From NCBI GenBank assembly GCA_035610835.1, contig CM069455.1, forward strand, positions 36,178,364-36,242,363: a DNA stretch of 64,000 bases, in the 5' to 3' direction. Of the stretch, positions 1-11,097 are shown piece by piece. The translations under genes and the position numbers were made by a program. Position 1 is the stretch's first letter, and each line of letters begins with the position of its first letter. This DNA comes from Ophiura sarsii. Its lineage: Eukaryota > Echinodermata > Ophiuroidea > Amphilepidida > Ophiuridae. The notes under the pieces were generated by a model, which did no database searches, had not been told where the DNA came from, and was given only the letters and a program-made list of their open reading frames with translations.

Positions 1-375
1 CTCCTTCACAATCGAGCAACTTACTGGGGGATGGGATATTTGTGGATGGGGGCTGTATTAAACTTTAAAGTGTCAAAGGACAACGTTATGGGGGTATCCT
101 GCAGGTTCGTGGGGTGAAGGGTGGTTATTAGGGGTTAGATAAGGGGTTGAATTATTGAGGGATTTTATGATGTCCAGTGGAATGGGTTCCGTTCGTACGT
201 CCATATATCAAACATGTTGCTTTATATTGTGGCAGGGTCTTTGAGGGGTTTCCTGGGTGACAAAGGGCACCATAGTAAGGTAATGTGTGTTGTATGGCAC
301 CAACAGCACATGTTGTGATATGATAGGTTGGTAATATTTGCTTGGTCCGGGTTTAAATTTTTCTCAAATTTATAG
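1..375. other. Unassigned leading sequence
   Basis: No ORF of note, repeat or RNA gene is visible here. The sequence is moderately G-rich on the plus strand and runs directly into the minisatellite. Confidence 0.5.
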
Positions 376-1945
376 TTAATTTTAAATTGGGTCAATTCAG
401 TTAATTTGGATTTTTAGTTAATTTAGGTTAATTGATTAGGTTTTTAGTTAATTTAGGTTAATTGATTGGATTTTTGGTTAAATTAGGTTAATTGATTGGA
501 TTTTTTAATAGTAAGTTAGGTTAATTGATTGGATTTTAAGTTAATGTAGGTTAATTTATTGGAATTTTAGTTTATTTAGGTTAATTGATTAGATTTTTAG
601 TTAATTTAGGTTAATTGATTGGATTTTTAGTAAATTAGGTTAATTGATTGTTTTTTTTAATTAATGTAGGTTAATTGATTGGATTTTTAGTTAATTTAGG
701 TTAATTGATTGGATTTTTAGTCAATTTAGGTTATTGATTGGATTTTTAGGTAATTTGGATAATTGATTGGATTTTTAGTTAATTTAGGTTAATTGATTGG
801 GTTTTAGTAATTTAGTTAATTTATTGGATTTTTAGTTAATTTAGGTTAATTGATTGGATTTTTAGTTAATTTAGGTTAATTGATTGGATTTTTAGTTAAT
901 TTAGGTTAATTGATTGTTTTTTTTGGTAATTTAGTTAATTGATTGGATTTTTAGTTAATTTAGGTTAATTTATTGGGTTTTTAGTTAAATTAGGTTAATT
1001 GATTGGATTTTTAGTTAATTTAGGTTAATTGATTGGATTTTTAGTTAATTAAGGTTACTTTATTGGATTTTTAGTAAGTCAGGTTAATTGATTGGATTTT
1101 TAGTTATTGTAGGCTAATTGATTGGATTTTTAGTTAATTTAGGTTAATTGATTTTTAGGTAGTTTAGGTTAATTGATTGGATTTTTAGTTTATTTAGGTT
1201 AATTAATTGGATTTTTAGTTAGTTAAGGGTAATTGATTGGATTTTTAGGTTAATTGATTGGATTTTTAGTTAAATTAGGTTAATTTATTGGATTTTTGTT
1301 AATTTAGGGGATTTTTAGTAAATTTAGGTTAATTGATTGGATTTTTAGTTAATTTAGTTAATTGATTGGATGTTTAGTTAATTTAGGTTAATTGATTGGA
1401 TTTTTAGGTAATTTAGTTAGTTGAATGGATTTTAGTTAATTTAGGTTAATTGATTGGATTTTTAGTTAATTTAGGTTAATTGATTGGGTTGTAGTTAATT
1501 TATGTTAATTGATTGGATTTTTAGTTAATTTAGTTAATTGATTGGGTTTTTAGTTAATTTAGTTAGTTGATAGGATTTTCAGTTAATTTAGTTAGTTGAT
1601 TGGATATTTAGGTAATTTGGTTAGTTGATTGGATTTTTAGGTAATTTAGTTAGTTGATTGGATTTTTAGTCAATTTAGTTAATTGATTAGATTTTTAGTT
1701 AATTTAGTTAGTTGATTGGATTTTTAGTTAATTTAGTAAGTTGATTGGATTTTTAGTTAATTTAGTTAGTTGATTGGATTTTTAGTTAATTTAGTTAGTT
1801 GATTGGATTTTTAGAAATTTAGTTAGCTAATTGGATTTTTAGTTAAATTAGTTAGTTGATTGGAATTTTAGTTAATTTAGTTAGTTGATTGGGTTTTTAG
1901 TTAATTTAGTTAGTTGATTTGATTGATTGATTGATTGATTGGTTA
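376..1945. repeat. 30-bp AT-rich minisatellite, array 1
   Basis: About 50 tandem units. The typical unit is 30 bp: GGATTTTTAGTTAATTTAGG followed by TTAATTGATT. From about position 1560 the units change to a 29-bp variant with AGTTAGTTGATT, and the array ends in a short (TTGA)n run near 1919-1942. The plus strand is almost free of cytosine. Stop codons are frequent in every frame, so it is not coding. Confidence 0.95.
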
Positions 1946-2417
1946 TTAATATTTAATTTTAATTTTTATAATTATATTAGGGCCACATACCAGATCAAGG
2001 GTCAGGTGAGGTCAAGGGTGGATTAAGGGTTAATAAGGGGCAGCTGGGACCGGGTTCCCAATCAAATGGTTTATTTACTAACGGGCATTGAGGACTGTGT
2101 CCTGGTTGTCACATTCACATCTATTCTTGTAGTTTTAATTATTCAATAGACAACATCAAACAAGGAATAACAATGAGGCCAAAAAGACAACAAAGCAGGA
2201 GCAACGTGCGGCAGCACAGGAGTGGAGGGACAACAAGAAGCGGTGACCGGATGGATACCAGAAGCCGTACAAAGTCAAATAAAGGGAGTTACGCCGGGGA
2301 TGGGTATGGTGGTTCTATAAAATATGAAGGGAATATTATATAAGATTATAATAAGGTGATGGTCAGGATTATAAAACATGGGATGTAAAACTCTCATGAA
2401 TTAATATTATCAATAGC
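1946..2417. other. Unassigned spacer
   Basis: Between minisatellite 1 and the MITE I see no gene, repeat or RNA signal. Confidence 0.4.
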
Positions 2418-2420
2418 TTA

Positions 2421-2921
2421 GGGATCACGTCAAAACTCGACCGCCCGTTGACCGCCGGTTACGGCCGGTTCCGCCCAGTTCTCACAAAACGTGTCGTCTG
2501 TTATAATATACACACATAATGAGGTCAAATAGTTACACTCTGGTGAACACGACCGGTTGAAAGTGCCTCGTCACACGCGTGAGCAATAAAAGTCTCAGTT
2601 GACAACCAGTACAATGCAGCTATTGATTTTCGCTGGGGTTGGCTTTTTCAATCTGTTTATAGCTCAATTAACTTTTTAAAATCAATACCGAAAGTCTATG
2701 AATGGTTATTTTTATAGAACGATTATAGAGAGAGCTATTATGACCGCAAAGTAACAGATTGATAGTGTAAATTGGTCCGGTTACAGCATTAAGTCAACCG
2801 GCAGTTGTTCAGTGTTGCATGCGTGAATATTCATATACCAGTAACACATTTGACCTGAAAGAACCGGGCGGAACCGTACGTAACCGGCGGTCAACGGGCG
2901 GTCGAGTTTTGACGTCTCCCC
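2421..2921. mobile_element. Harbinger-like MITE, 501 bp
   Basis: Long terminal inverted repeats: the left arm 2427-2481 and the right arm 2861-2915 match over about 55 bp with a handful of differences, sharing the core GACCGCCCGTTGACCGCCGG. The outermost 11 bases are GGGATCACGTC and, reversed, GGGGAGACGTC. TTA flanks both ends (2418-2420 and 2922-2924), fitting the 3-bp TWA target duplication of PIF/Harbinger. No transposase ORF is present, so the element is non-autonomous. Confidence 0.8.
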
Positions 2922-2924
2922 TTA

Positions 2925-3673
2925 TAATTTGTTTATTAAAATAAATTACAAAATGCGTTGTAATTGACAAGTGGTGATGGCCAACACCAAACTCTAAATG
3001 AAAGCGTTATCAGTAACCATGGCGTGAGACCCCCAAAAACAGGGTTTGGTGTTGTTGGGGCCAAAGCGAACTTTGGTTGGGTGTGGTCTTTTACACCCTT
3101 GATCAGTCTTGTAGTTCAAGGGTAACTGCAATAGGTCAGCAGCAAAAATCAATGATCAATTAAATGATGCATATGACCAATACCTTCAGCAGAATCACAG
3201 CATACTTGGTAAATAATATAACACCTCAAGAAGAGCTATAGACAATAGAGTAGCACAAATAGCTCAGATTCATAAAAGCAGAGCCTCTTCATCAGTCGAG
3301 CAGTTGAAGTTGATAGTAACAGAAAATTAAAACATTTCATGAGGGAAGCAGTGGTCATACCTTGATACATATATTAAAGTAAATCGCAGTTCACAGTAAC
3401 ATAGTTCAAAATTAGGATAAAGAAATTCTTCATCAGTTTAGTAGTTGAAGATAATGATGCATATATTCTTAGTTTGGATATCAAATTATGGGCTTAGTTG
3501 TTCTCAACTTTTTGAATGGCCACGTGCTTGCATAATTAAATTGTAGTAGTAGTCCTTAGTTATGTGGAGGACTTTTAGTACAGAGAGAGGGTGGAAGGAG
3601 GTGCCAGAGCGCTTGATCTTGATGTTATGGAACATGGTATGGCACCTCGGCCTTTGAGCCATTTAAGTTTATG
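2925..3673. other. Unassigned spacer with a small local repeat
   Basis: No gene visible. A roughly 25-bp motif (TCTTCATCAGT, then TAGTTGAAG or GCAGTTGAAG) occurs twice, near 3287 and 3426, which suggests a small old duplication. Confidence 0.35.
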
Positions 3674-3756
3674 TACAAGTTTTGATTCTATGTATCTCTG
3701 CAATAAACATCACCGGTATTGCATATCTTTGCGTTCGTGTATTAATTGTGTCGATC
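3674..3756. repeat. Flanking direct repeat, copy 1 (intact Helentron empty site)
   Basis: A segment of about 70-80 bp beginning AAGTTTTGATTCTATG and ending GTGTATTAATTGTGTCGATC. The same segment recurs at 5250-5326 plus 11305-11322, where it is split by the Helentron array. This copy preserves the uninterrupted target, so it shows the exact insertion point between T3742 and T3743. Confidence 0.9.
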
Positions 3757-5204
3757 TAATTGATTGGATTTTTAGTTAATGTAGGTTAATTGATTGGATT
3801 TTTTGGTAATTTAGGTTAATTGATTGGATTTTTAGTTAATTTAGGTTAATTTAGGTTAATTGATTGGATTTTTAGTCAATTTAGGTTAATTGATTGGATT
3901 TTTAGGTAATTTGGTTAATTGATTGAATTTTTTGGTAATTTAGGTTAATTGATTGGATTTTTAATTAATTTAGATTAATTGATTGGATTTTTAGTAAGTT
4001 AGGTTAATTGATTGGATTTTTAGTTAATGTAGGTTAATTGATTGGATTTTTAGTTAATGTAGGTTAATTGATTGGATTTTTAGTTAATTTAGATTAATTG
4101 ATTGTTAGTCAATTTAGGTTAATTGATTGGATTTTTAGGTAATTTAGTTAATTGATTGGATTTTTAGTTATTTTAGGGTAATTGATTGGGTTTTTAGTTA
4201 ATTTAGTTAATTGATTGGATTTTTAGTTAATTTAGGTTAATTGATTGTTTTTTTGTGGTAATTTAGGTTAATTGATTGAAGTTAACTTAGGTTAATTGAT
4301 TGGATTTTTAGTTAATTTAGTTAATTTATTGGATTATTAGTTAATTTAGGATAATTGATTGGATTTTCAGTTAATTTAGGTGAATTCATTGGGGTTTTAG
4401 TTAATTTAGGTTAAGTGATTGGATTTTTAGTTAATTTAGGTTAATTGATTGGGGTTTTAGTTAATTTAGGTTAATTTATTGGATTTTTAGTTAATTTAGA
4501 TTAATTGATTGGATGTTTAGTTAATTTAGGTTAATTGATTGGATTTTTAGGTTAATTGATTGGATTTTTAGTTAAATTAGGTTAATTTATTTGGATTTTT
4601 TTGTTAATTTAGGTTAATTTTAGGCTAATTTATTGGATTTTTAGTCAATTTAGGTTAATTGATTGGATTTTTAGTTAAGTTAGTTAATTTATTGGATTTT
4701 TAGTTAATTTAGGTTAATTGATTGGGTTTTTAGTAAATTTAGGTTAATTGATTGGATTTTTAGTTAATTAAGGTTAATGGATTTTTAGTTAATTTAGTTA
4801 ATTGATTGGATTTTTAGTTAATTTAGGTTAATTGATTGGGTTTTTAGTTAATTTTGGTTAAATGATTGGGTTTTAGTTAATTTAGGTTAATTTATTGGAT
4901 TTTTAGTTAATTCAGTTAATCGATTGGATTTTTAGTTAATTAAGTTAGTTGATTGGATTTTTAGTTAATTTAGTTAGGTGATTGGATTTGTAGTTAATTT
5001 AGTTAGTTGATTGGTTTTTTAGTTAATTTAGTCAGTTAATTGGATTTTTAGTTAATTTAATTAGTTGATTGGATTTTTAGGTAATTTAGTTAGTTGATTG
5101 GATTTTTAGGTAATTTAGTTAGTTGATTGGATTTTTAGTTAATTTAGTTAGTTGATTGGATTTTTATTTAATTGAGTTAGTTGATTGGGTTTTTAGTTAA
5201 TTGA

Positions 5205-5245
<41 letters not shown>
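3757..5245. repeat. 30-bp AT-rich minisatellite, array 2
   Basis: Same unit and orientation as array 1. It follows the same order: GGTTAATTGATT-type units first, AGTTAGTTGATT-type units from about 4920, then (GATT)n at 5205-5245. It is enclosed by the direct repeat seen at 3674-3756 and 5250-5326. Confidence 0.95.
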
Positions 5246-5246
<1 letters not shown>

Positions 5247-5249
5247 GGG

Positions 5250-5326
5250 TTGATGGGTTGAAGTTTTGATTCTATGTATCTCTGCAATAAACATCACCGG
5301 TATTGCATATCTTTGCGTTCGTGTAT
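5250..5326. repeat. Flanking direct repeat, copy 2 (left part)
   Basis: Repeats 3674-3742. It is interrupted after GTGTAT by the Helentron array and resumes at 11305 with TAATTGTGTCGATCTAA. Confidence 0.9.
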
Positions 5327-6771
5327 TGCCATCATAAAGTTTGAGGTAGTCGACACAGAGGTATGAGGTAAAGGTAGCTTCTTGCTACATACGGGTCATT
5401 TTTTGCACGATCCGTCATTTATTTGCACGATCCGTCATTGCTGAAATGCACATTTTGGCGTTTATTTGGTGTATCGAGATTTGTCAATTATAGCCTGTGT
5501 CTATACATGGCTCACCCGCATGTCGGTACGGCGGATGATTGATGCTTCCATACATTTAGCACATTTAACACCTTATCATTTGATATTTACCATTTTGTTT
5601 GCCCTACACAAACTTAACCAATTTGCATAAAGGTGGACATTTTATCACCTTCTCATTTGATATAACATTTTGTTTACCATACACTTAATTTCACTGATTT
5701 TCATATAAGGTGGACATTTTATCACCTATCATTTGTCATAACATTTTGTTTGCCATACATTTAATTTAACTGATTTGCATTTAAGGTGGATAATTAATCA
5801 CCTCCTCATTTGACCAAACATTTTGTTTGCCATACACTTATGGTACTTTTAATTTACCTGATTTTCGCATGATCACATTATTCCTTTAATAATTGTTAAT
5901 TTACTTTGCTTATATAATATTATACGGCTATCGCTCCCATTGTTATCATGCAACATTCGGTAAACCTACTGCCAATTGCGAAAGTGGGCAATTTAATTCC
6001 CCCCAATCACAACCGCCATAGCTACCTATACTGGCCTATCCTGGGATATCAGATTGCCAAGGAAGAAGCTCACGGCGAGCTACACATACCCTGTCCACAA
6101 ACTTGATTTCTTAAATTAAGGACACCACCTACAAAGCAAGCCCCAGGAGGACCCAGAATGGGGTTCCAAGATTACGTGTACCACCATTCTTACGAGAATA
6201 GTACTAATAATAATACTGGCCTACCCGGAATATCAGATTGCCTGAGATACTAAAGAATGCAGTGTTCTCCGTACCCAGTGCGCAAACTTGACCCCTTAAA
6301 TTCAGGACACCACCTAAAAGTAAGACCGGACCCAGAAATTATTAAGCACGACGTCACAATTTAACCACTGTATTTATTGGTTTGAGAACAACCTTCCATG
6401 CTGGCCTGCCCCGGGATATCATATTGCCAAGGAAAAGAAGAACACAGAGTTCTACCATACCTTGTCCACAAACTTGACTTCTTAAATTAAGGGCAACACC
6501 TAAAAGTAAGCCCGGGGCCGCTATCCCACATACCCCCTTTCAAACAAGGGTGGGTTGGGTGGGCGTTTAAAGCAGTATACGTCTGACCCGTATGAAGCCA
6601 GAAACAGAATGAATCATACCGGACGACCCAGCCCCGATAATCCGAAAATTCGCGCGAAACAGATGCTGAACGCTGATTCGTTACTGCGCTAATTATTCAG
6701 GGTCAGATAAAGCACCTCAAAATTCTGATGGCAAACTAGTCTTCTTTTACAGTCGCTGCAGAAGACTGGAT
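5327..6771 (+). mobile_element. Helentron-type (Helitron2) element, tandem copy 1, 1445 bp
   Basis: Non-autonomous rolling-circle transposon. The 5' end TGCCATCATAAAGTTTGAGGT is matched, inverted and imperfectly, by a sub-terminal repeat at 6714-6733 (ACCTCAAAATTCTGATGGCA). Just after it lies a hairpin with 8-bp stems, AGTCTTCT (6738-6745) and AGAAGACT (6760-6767), four bases before the 3' end GGAT. An asymmetric inverted repeat plus a 3' hairpin, with insertion between T and T and no target duplication, is the arrangement known for Helitron2/Helentron. The interior (6019-6561) holds three diverged units of about 180 bp, each with GATATCAGATTGCC. No Rep-helicase ORF is present. Confidence 0.85.
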
Positions 6772-8216
6772 TGCCATCATAAAGTTTGAGGTAGTCGACA
6801 CAGAGGTATGAGGTAAAGGTAGCTTCTTGCTACATACGGGTCATTTTTTGCACGATCCGTCATTTATTTGCACGATCCGTCATTGCTGAAATGCACATTT
6901 TGGCGTTTATTTGGTGTATCGAGATTTGTCAATTATAGCCTGTGTCTATACATGGCTCACCCGCATGTCGGTACGGCGGATGATTGATGCTTCCATACAT
7001 TTAGCACATTTAACACCTTATCATTTGATATTTACCATTTTGTTTGCCCTACACAAACTTAACCAATTTGCATAAAGGTGGACATTTTATCACCTTCTCA
7101 TTTGATATAACATTTTGTTTACCATACACTTAATTTCACTGATTTTCATATAAGGTGGACATTTTATCACCTATCATTTGTCATAACATTTTGTTTGCCA
7201 TACATTTAATTTAACTGATTTGCATTTAAGGTGGATAATTAATCTCCTCCTCATTTGACCAAACATTTTGTTTGCCATACACTTATGGTACTTTTAATTT
7301 ACCTGATTTTCGCATGATCACATTATTCCTTTAATAATTGTTAATTTACTTTGCTTATATAATATTATACGGCTATCGCTCCCATTGTTATCATGCAACA
7401 TTCGGTAAACCTACTGCCAATTGCGAAAGTGGGCAATTTAATTCCCCCCAATCACAACCGCCATAGCTACCTATACTGGCCTATCCTGGGATATCAGATT
7501 GCCAAGGAAGAAGCTCACGGCGAGCTACACATACCCTGTCCACAAACTTGATTTCTTAAATTAAGGACACCACCTACAAAGCAAGCCCCAGGAGGACCCA
7601 GAATGGGGTTCCAAGATTACGTGTACCACCATTCTTACGAGAATAGTACTAATAATAATACTGGCCTACCCGGAATATCAGATTGCCTGAGATACTAAAG
7701 AATGCAGTGTTCTCCGTACCCAGTGCGCAAACTTGACCCCTTAAATTCAGGACACCACCTAAAAGTAAGACCGGACCCAGAAATTATTAAGCACGACGTC
7801 ACAATTTAACCACTGTATTTATTGGTTTGAGAACAACCTTCCATGCTGGCCTGCCCCGGGATATCATATTGCCAAGGAAAAGAAGAACACAGAGTTCTAC
7901 CATACCTTGTCCACAAACTTGACTTCTTAAATTAAGGGCAACACCTAAAAGTAAGCCCGGGGCCGCTATCCCACATACCCCCTTTCAAACAAGGGTGGGT
8001 TGGGTGGGCGTTTAAAGCAGTATACGTCTGACCCGTATGAAGCCAGAAACAGAATGAATCATACCGGACGACCCAGCCCCGATAATCCGAAAATTCGCGC
8101 GAAACAGATGCTGAACGCTGATTCGTTACTGCGCTAATTATTCAGGGTCAGATAAAGCACCTCAAAATTCTGATGGCAAACTAGTCTTCTTTTACAGTCG
8201 CTGCAGAAGACTGGAT
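6772..8216 (+). mobile_element. Helentron-type element, tandem copy 2, 1445 bp
   Basis: Joined to copy 1 end to start with no intervening base, and the same length. By eye nearly identical; one difference noted is AATCACCTCC in copy 1 against AATCTCCTCC here, and the latter is shared with copy 3. Same sub-terminal inverted repeat and terminal hairpin. Confidence 0.85.
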
Positions 8217-8959
8217 TGCCATCATAAAGTTTGAGGTAGTCGACACAGAGGTATGAGGTAAAGGTAGCTTCTTGCTACATACGGGTCATTTTTTGCACGA
8301 TCCGTCATTTATTTGCACGATCCGTCATTGCTGAAATGCACATTTTGGCGTTTATTTGGTGTATCGAGATTTGTCAATTATAGCCTGTGTCTATACATGG
8401 CTCACCCGCATGTCGGTACGGCGGATGATTGATGCTTCCATACATTTAGCACATTTAACACCTTATCATTTGATATTTACCATTTTGTTTGCCCTACACA
8501 AACTTAACCAATTTGCATAAAGGTGGACATTTTATCACCTTCTCATTTGATATAACATTTTGTTTACCATACACTTAATTTCACTGATTTTCATATAAGG
8601 TGGACATTTTATCACCTATCATTTGTCATAACATTTTGTTTGCCATACATTTAATTTAACTGATTTGCATTTAAGGTGGATAATTAATCTCCTCCTCATT
8701 TGACCAAACATTTTGTTTGCCATACACTTATGGTACTTTTAATTTACCTGATTTTCGCATGATCACATTATTCCTTTAATAATTGTTAATTTACTTTGCT
8801 TATATAATATTATACGGCTATCGCTCCCATTGTTATCATGCAACATTCGGTAAACCTACTGCCAATTGCGAAAGTGGGCAATTTAATTCCCCCCAATCAC
8901 AACCGCCAATCAAAGCTCCTAATGAAGGAGTTTGCCCCAAAAGAAAAACCCTAACTACC

Positions 8960-8960
<1 letters not shown>

Positions 8961-8999
<39 letters not shown>
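8961..8999. repeat. Poly-C tract followed by T-rich stretch
   Basis: About 39 uninterrupted C, then GCGCAAGA and a long T/A-rich run to about 9077. It lies at the 3' side of the Gag-like ORF (on the minus strand: A-rich then poly-G). Homopolymer length in an assembly is unreliable. Confidence 0.9.
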
Positions 9000-9000
<1 letters not shown>

Positions 9001-9129
9001 CGCAAGATTTTTTTTTTATTTTTATATATTATTTATATTATTATTTTTTTTTATTTTTATTTTTATTTTTATTTTTTATCTCCAAAAAACCAAAGTGATA
9101 CTATGTGTTGAAGGCCCTGATGAACCTGC

Positions 9130-10830
9130 TCAAACCTGCTGAAAATTGACCTCGGCACCGTCTGGGGCACCTTTTGTCCTACAATTGTACGCCCCGTGAC
9201 CACCTTTCCCACAAAGAGTACAAGAATGATTGAATTTGCAAACATGACGCCTACACAGCCCTTTATTAAAATCGAAGCATGATTGATTCTGAGCGAATCG
9301 ATTTGGGGGATGAGAGCTAGTTGTGGACGAGGAAGGTGCAGATTGAGTATCTGCCTGCTCATGGTTGAAACATGACGTTGGTACAGCCACATACAGTGCC
9401 CATAGTTCGCTATCTATGGTACACCACAAGCGTTCAGGAGCCGCCATTTTGCGGAGCCTGAACTGCCTGTCGTACTCACGCCAACCCTCCCCAAAGCGAG
9501 CTGCCGCGGTACGAACCAACTGACCATATTTAAGGATTTCTTGGGTATGATTTGGATGCGCCCTGAGGTAGATGGCCGAAAAAATCAAAAAAGCGCTAGT
9601 CCATGTGTTAATTGAGATCAACTTCTTTGCATGTTGTTTTCCGCGAACTACCACTTGACCAAACTCATTTAACCCTAACGCCCTATCTGATGAGGTATCA
9701 TGAACATCACCATCCTTTTCAATAAGGCAGTCAAAATCAATAAAAACCCCGTTTCTTATCTTATCCTTAATTTGTTGGGACACACTTTCACCTAGAGGAT
9801 TGCAAACTGAGGTTAAGACCTGCTGACTAACGCCAGCAGACATACCACCACTACTGTTTAGATTAATGACATTGGCCCCACCCGCTAGATTGCGAGCTTG
9901 CTGTACTTGTTGTTGGATATTATAATCTGTATTAACCATATTATTTCCCTGTTGCCGTTGTTGTTGTTGAGGAATTCCAACGCCAGAGGGTTGTTGTTGT
10001 TGTGCTATATCGCCAACAGGTACTGTTGGCTGAGGGAGAAAATTAGTGTTACCATTAGGCCTATTGAGGCCTAACGGCATGAATTGGCCCTGCACTAGAG
10101 GGTTGAAACTAGACTGATTAGTGGTATTACCAAGAACAGATTGGACTTGACCGTTTGCCACATTGACATTATTGATGGCATTATTATTACGAGTGTAATT
10201 AGCTACGTCATGATTGATATTAGCATCCTCATTGTTATTGACACGTGTATTATTATTCGGAAAACTAGTATCATCATTAACAAGATCGTGTATTTGTACA
10301 ACGTTCTCACCCTCCGCCTGGCCGCCATTCACCGTATTGGTTGTTGCCAATCCTCGAGAAACATCATGGTAGTTTGGTTGGCTCGCCACTGCCTCTGCAT
10401 ACGTCCGGCCATTTTGAACAGATCCAGAACTTGTTACTGCTGTCGACCTTTGCCCCCGACGATTTCTCGCGTTGTTATTACCACTTGCCGCCGACGCTGC
10501 TGGCGACTGGCGGCGACCGTTGTTAGAGACGCGGCCTCTGGTTTGGTTACTAGTAGTATTTGTTGTGATCGGTGGTTGCGGGCGGGACGGACCTTCTGCC
10601 CGATCCGATGGCGGGCGGGACGTACCTTCTGCCCGATTCGACGTAGGGCGGGACGAACCTTCTGCCCCTGGATTCGATGCCTGGTTTCTTGCGGAGTTTC
10701 CCCCGGACTCGGACTGGGACAGGGCCTCAGAAAGATGGCGGACCTGAGCCCTAGTTTGACGTGCTGCGGGAGCCGGAAAAGGACGGTGTGGTGGCGGTTC
10801 CAACGCCTTACGTTTCCTCCCGCGGGCCAT
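9130..10830 (-). CDS. Gag-like protein of DIRS/Ngaro-type retroelement, 566 aa
   Basis: An uninterrupted ORF. The frame opens at 11013, but the ATG at 10830 (protein beginning MARGRKRK, purine at -3 and G at +4) is preferred because the 61 residues before it look like translated leader. The N-terminal third is basic and low in complexity, with three RAEG-SRP type repeats. A long N/Q-rich linker follows. A folded domain lies at about residues 354-490 (from IKDKIRNGVF through WREYDRQFR to ELWALYV). The end carries a CCCH-like cluster (518-536) and a canonical zinc knuckle C-x2-C-x4-H-x4-C (CTLCGKGGHGAYNC, 537-550). I recognise this domain order as ORF1/Gag of tyrosine-recombinase retroelements, which binds RNA and packages the element. 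No pol follows downstream. It lies inside Helentron copy 3, so it is either cargo or a nested fragment. Confidence 0.7.
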   Translation of the reverse strand: MARGRKRKALEPPPHRPFPAPAARQTRAQVRHLSEALSQSESGGNSARNQASNPGAEGSSRPTSNRAEGTSRPPSDRAEGPSRPQPPITTNTTSNQTRGRVSNNGRRQSPAASAASGNNNARNRRGQRSTAVTSSGSVQNGRTYAEAVASQPNYHDVSRGLATTNTVNGGQAEGENVVQIHDLVNDDTSFPNNNTRVNNNEDANINHDVANYTRNNNAINNVNVANGQVQSVLGNTTNQSSFNPLVQGQFMPLGLNRPNGNTNFLPQPTVPVGDIAQQQQPSGVGIPQQQQRQQGNNMVNTDYNIQQQVQQARNLAGGANVINLNSSGGMSAGVSQQVLTSVCNPLGESVSQQIKDKIRNGVFIDFDCLIEKDGDVHDTSSDRALGLNEFGQVVVRGKQHAKKLISINTWTSAFLIFSAIYLRAHPNHTQEILKYGQLVRTAAARFGEGWREYDRQFRLRKMAAPERLWCTIDSELWALYVAVPTSCFNHEQADTQSAPSSSTTSSHPPNRFAQNQSCFDFNKGLCRRHVCKFNHSCTLCGKGGHGAYNCRTKGAPDGAEVNFQQV

Positions 10831-11036
10831 AGCGACTAGACGAAAACCAATCCAAACGGGAAAATGAAAAGTTCCAATGAAAATACTGCCAGATGCGTAA
10901 TAAATTGTCCAGAAATCCCCCAATGGAAGATGATTTATTGATGAATTGAAAGTTATTAATGAGAGTACTCTACCGTCGAATAAACTTGATAGAAAGTCCG
11001 GAAAGATGATCAAAATTAAAAACGACCGACACGTAG

Positions 11037-11097
11037 TAGCTGAAGAAAACTGAAGCTGAGTAACTGAAGAAAACTGAAGCTGGTTAGTCGCTATGGC
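11037..11097. repeat. Short duplication and inverted copy of the Gag start at cargo edge
   Basis: TGAAGAAAACTGAAGCTG occurs twice in a row (11041-11083). Next to it, TAGTCGCTATGGC (11085-11097) is the exact reverse complement of 10826-10838, which spans the Gag start codon. The cargo boundary falls inside this block. Confidence 0.6.

Noticed and set aside
376..5245. CRISPR-like array
   Set aside because: The units are contiguous with no unique spacers, AT-rich, and in a eukaryotic setting.
8783..9142. 119-codon plus-strand ORF with a proline run
   Set aside because: It spans the poly-C and poly-T tracts and Helentron end DNA; the composition explains the open frame.
10141..10839. 232-codon plus-strand ORF opposite the Gag gene
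   Set aside because: Antisense shadow of the Gag ORF, with biased cysteine and arginine content and no domain.
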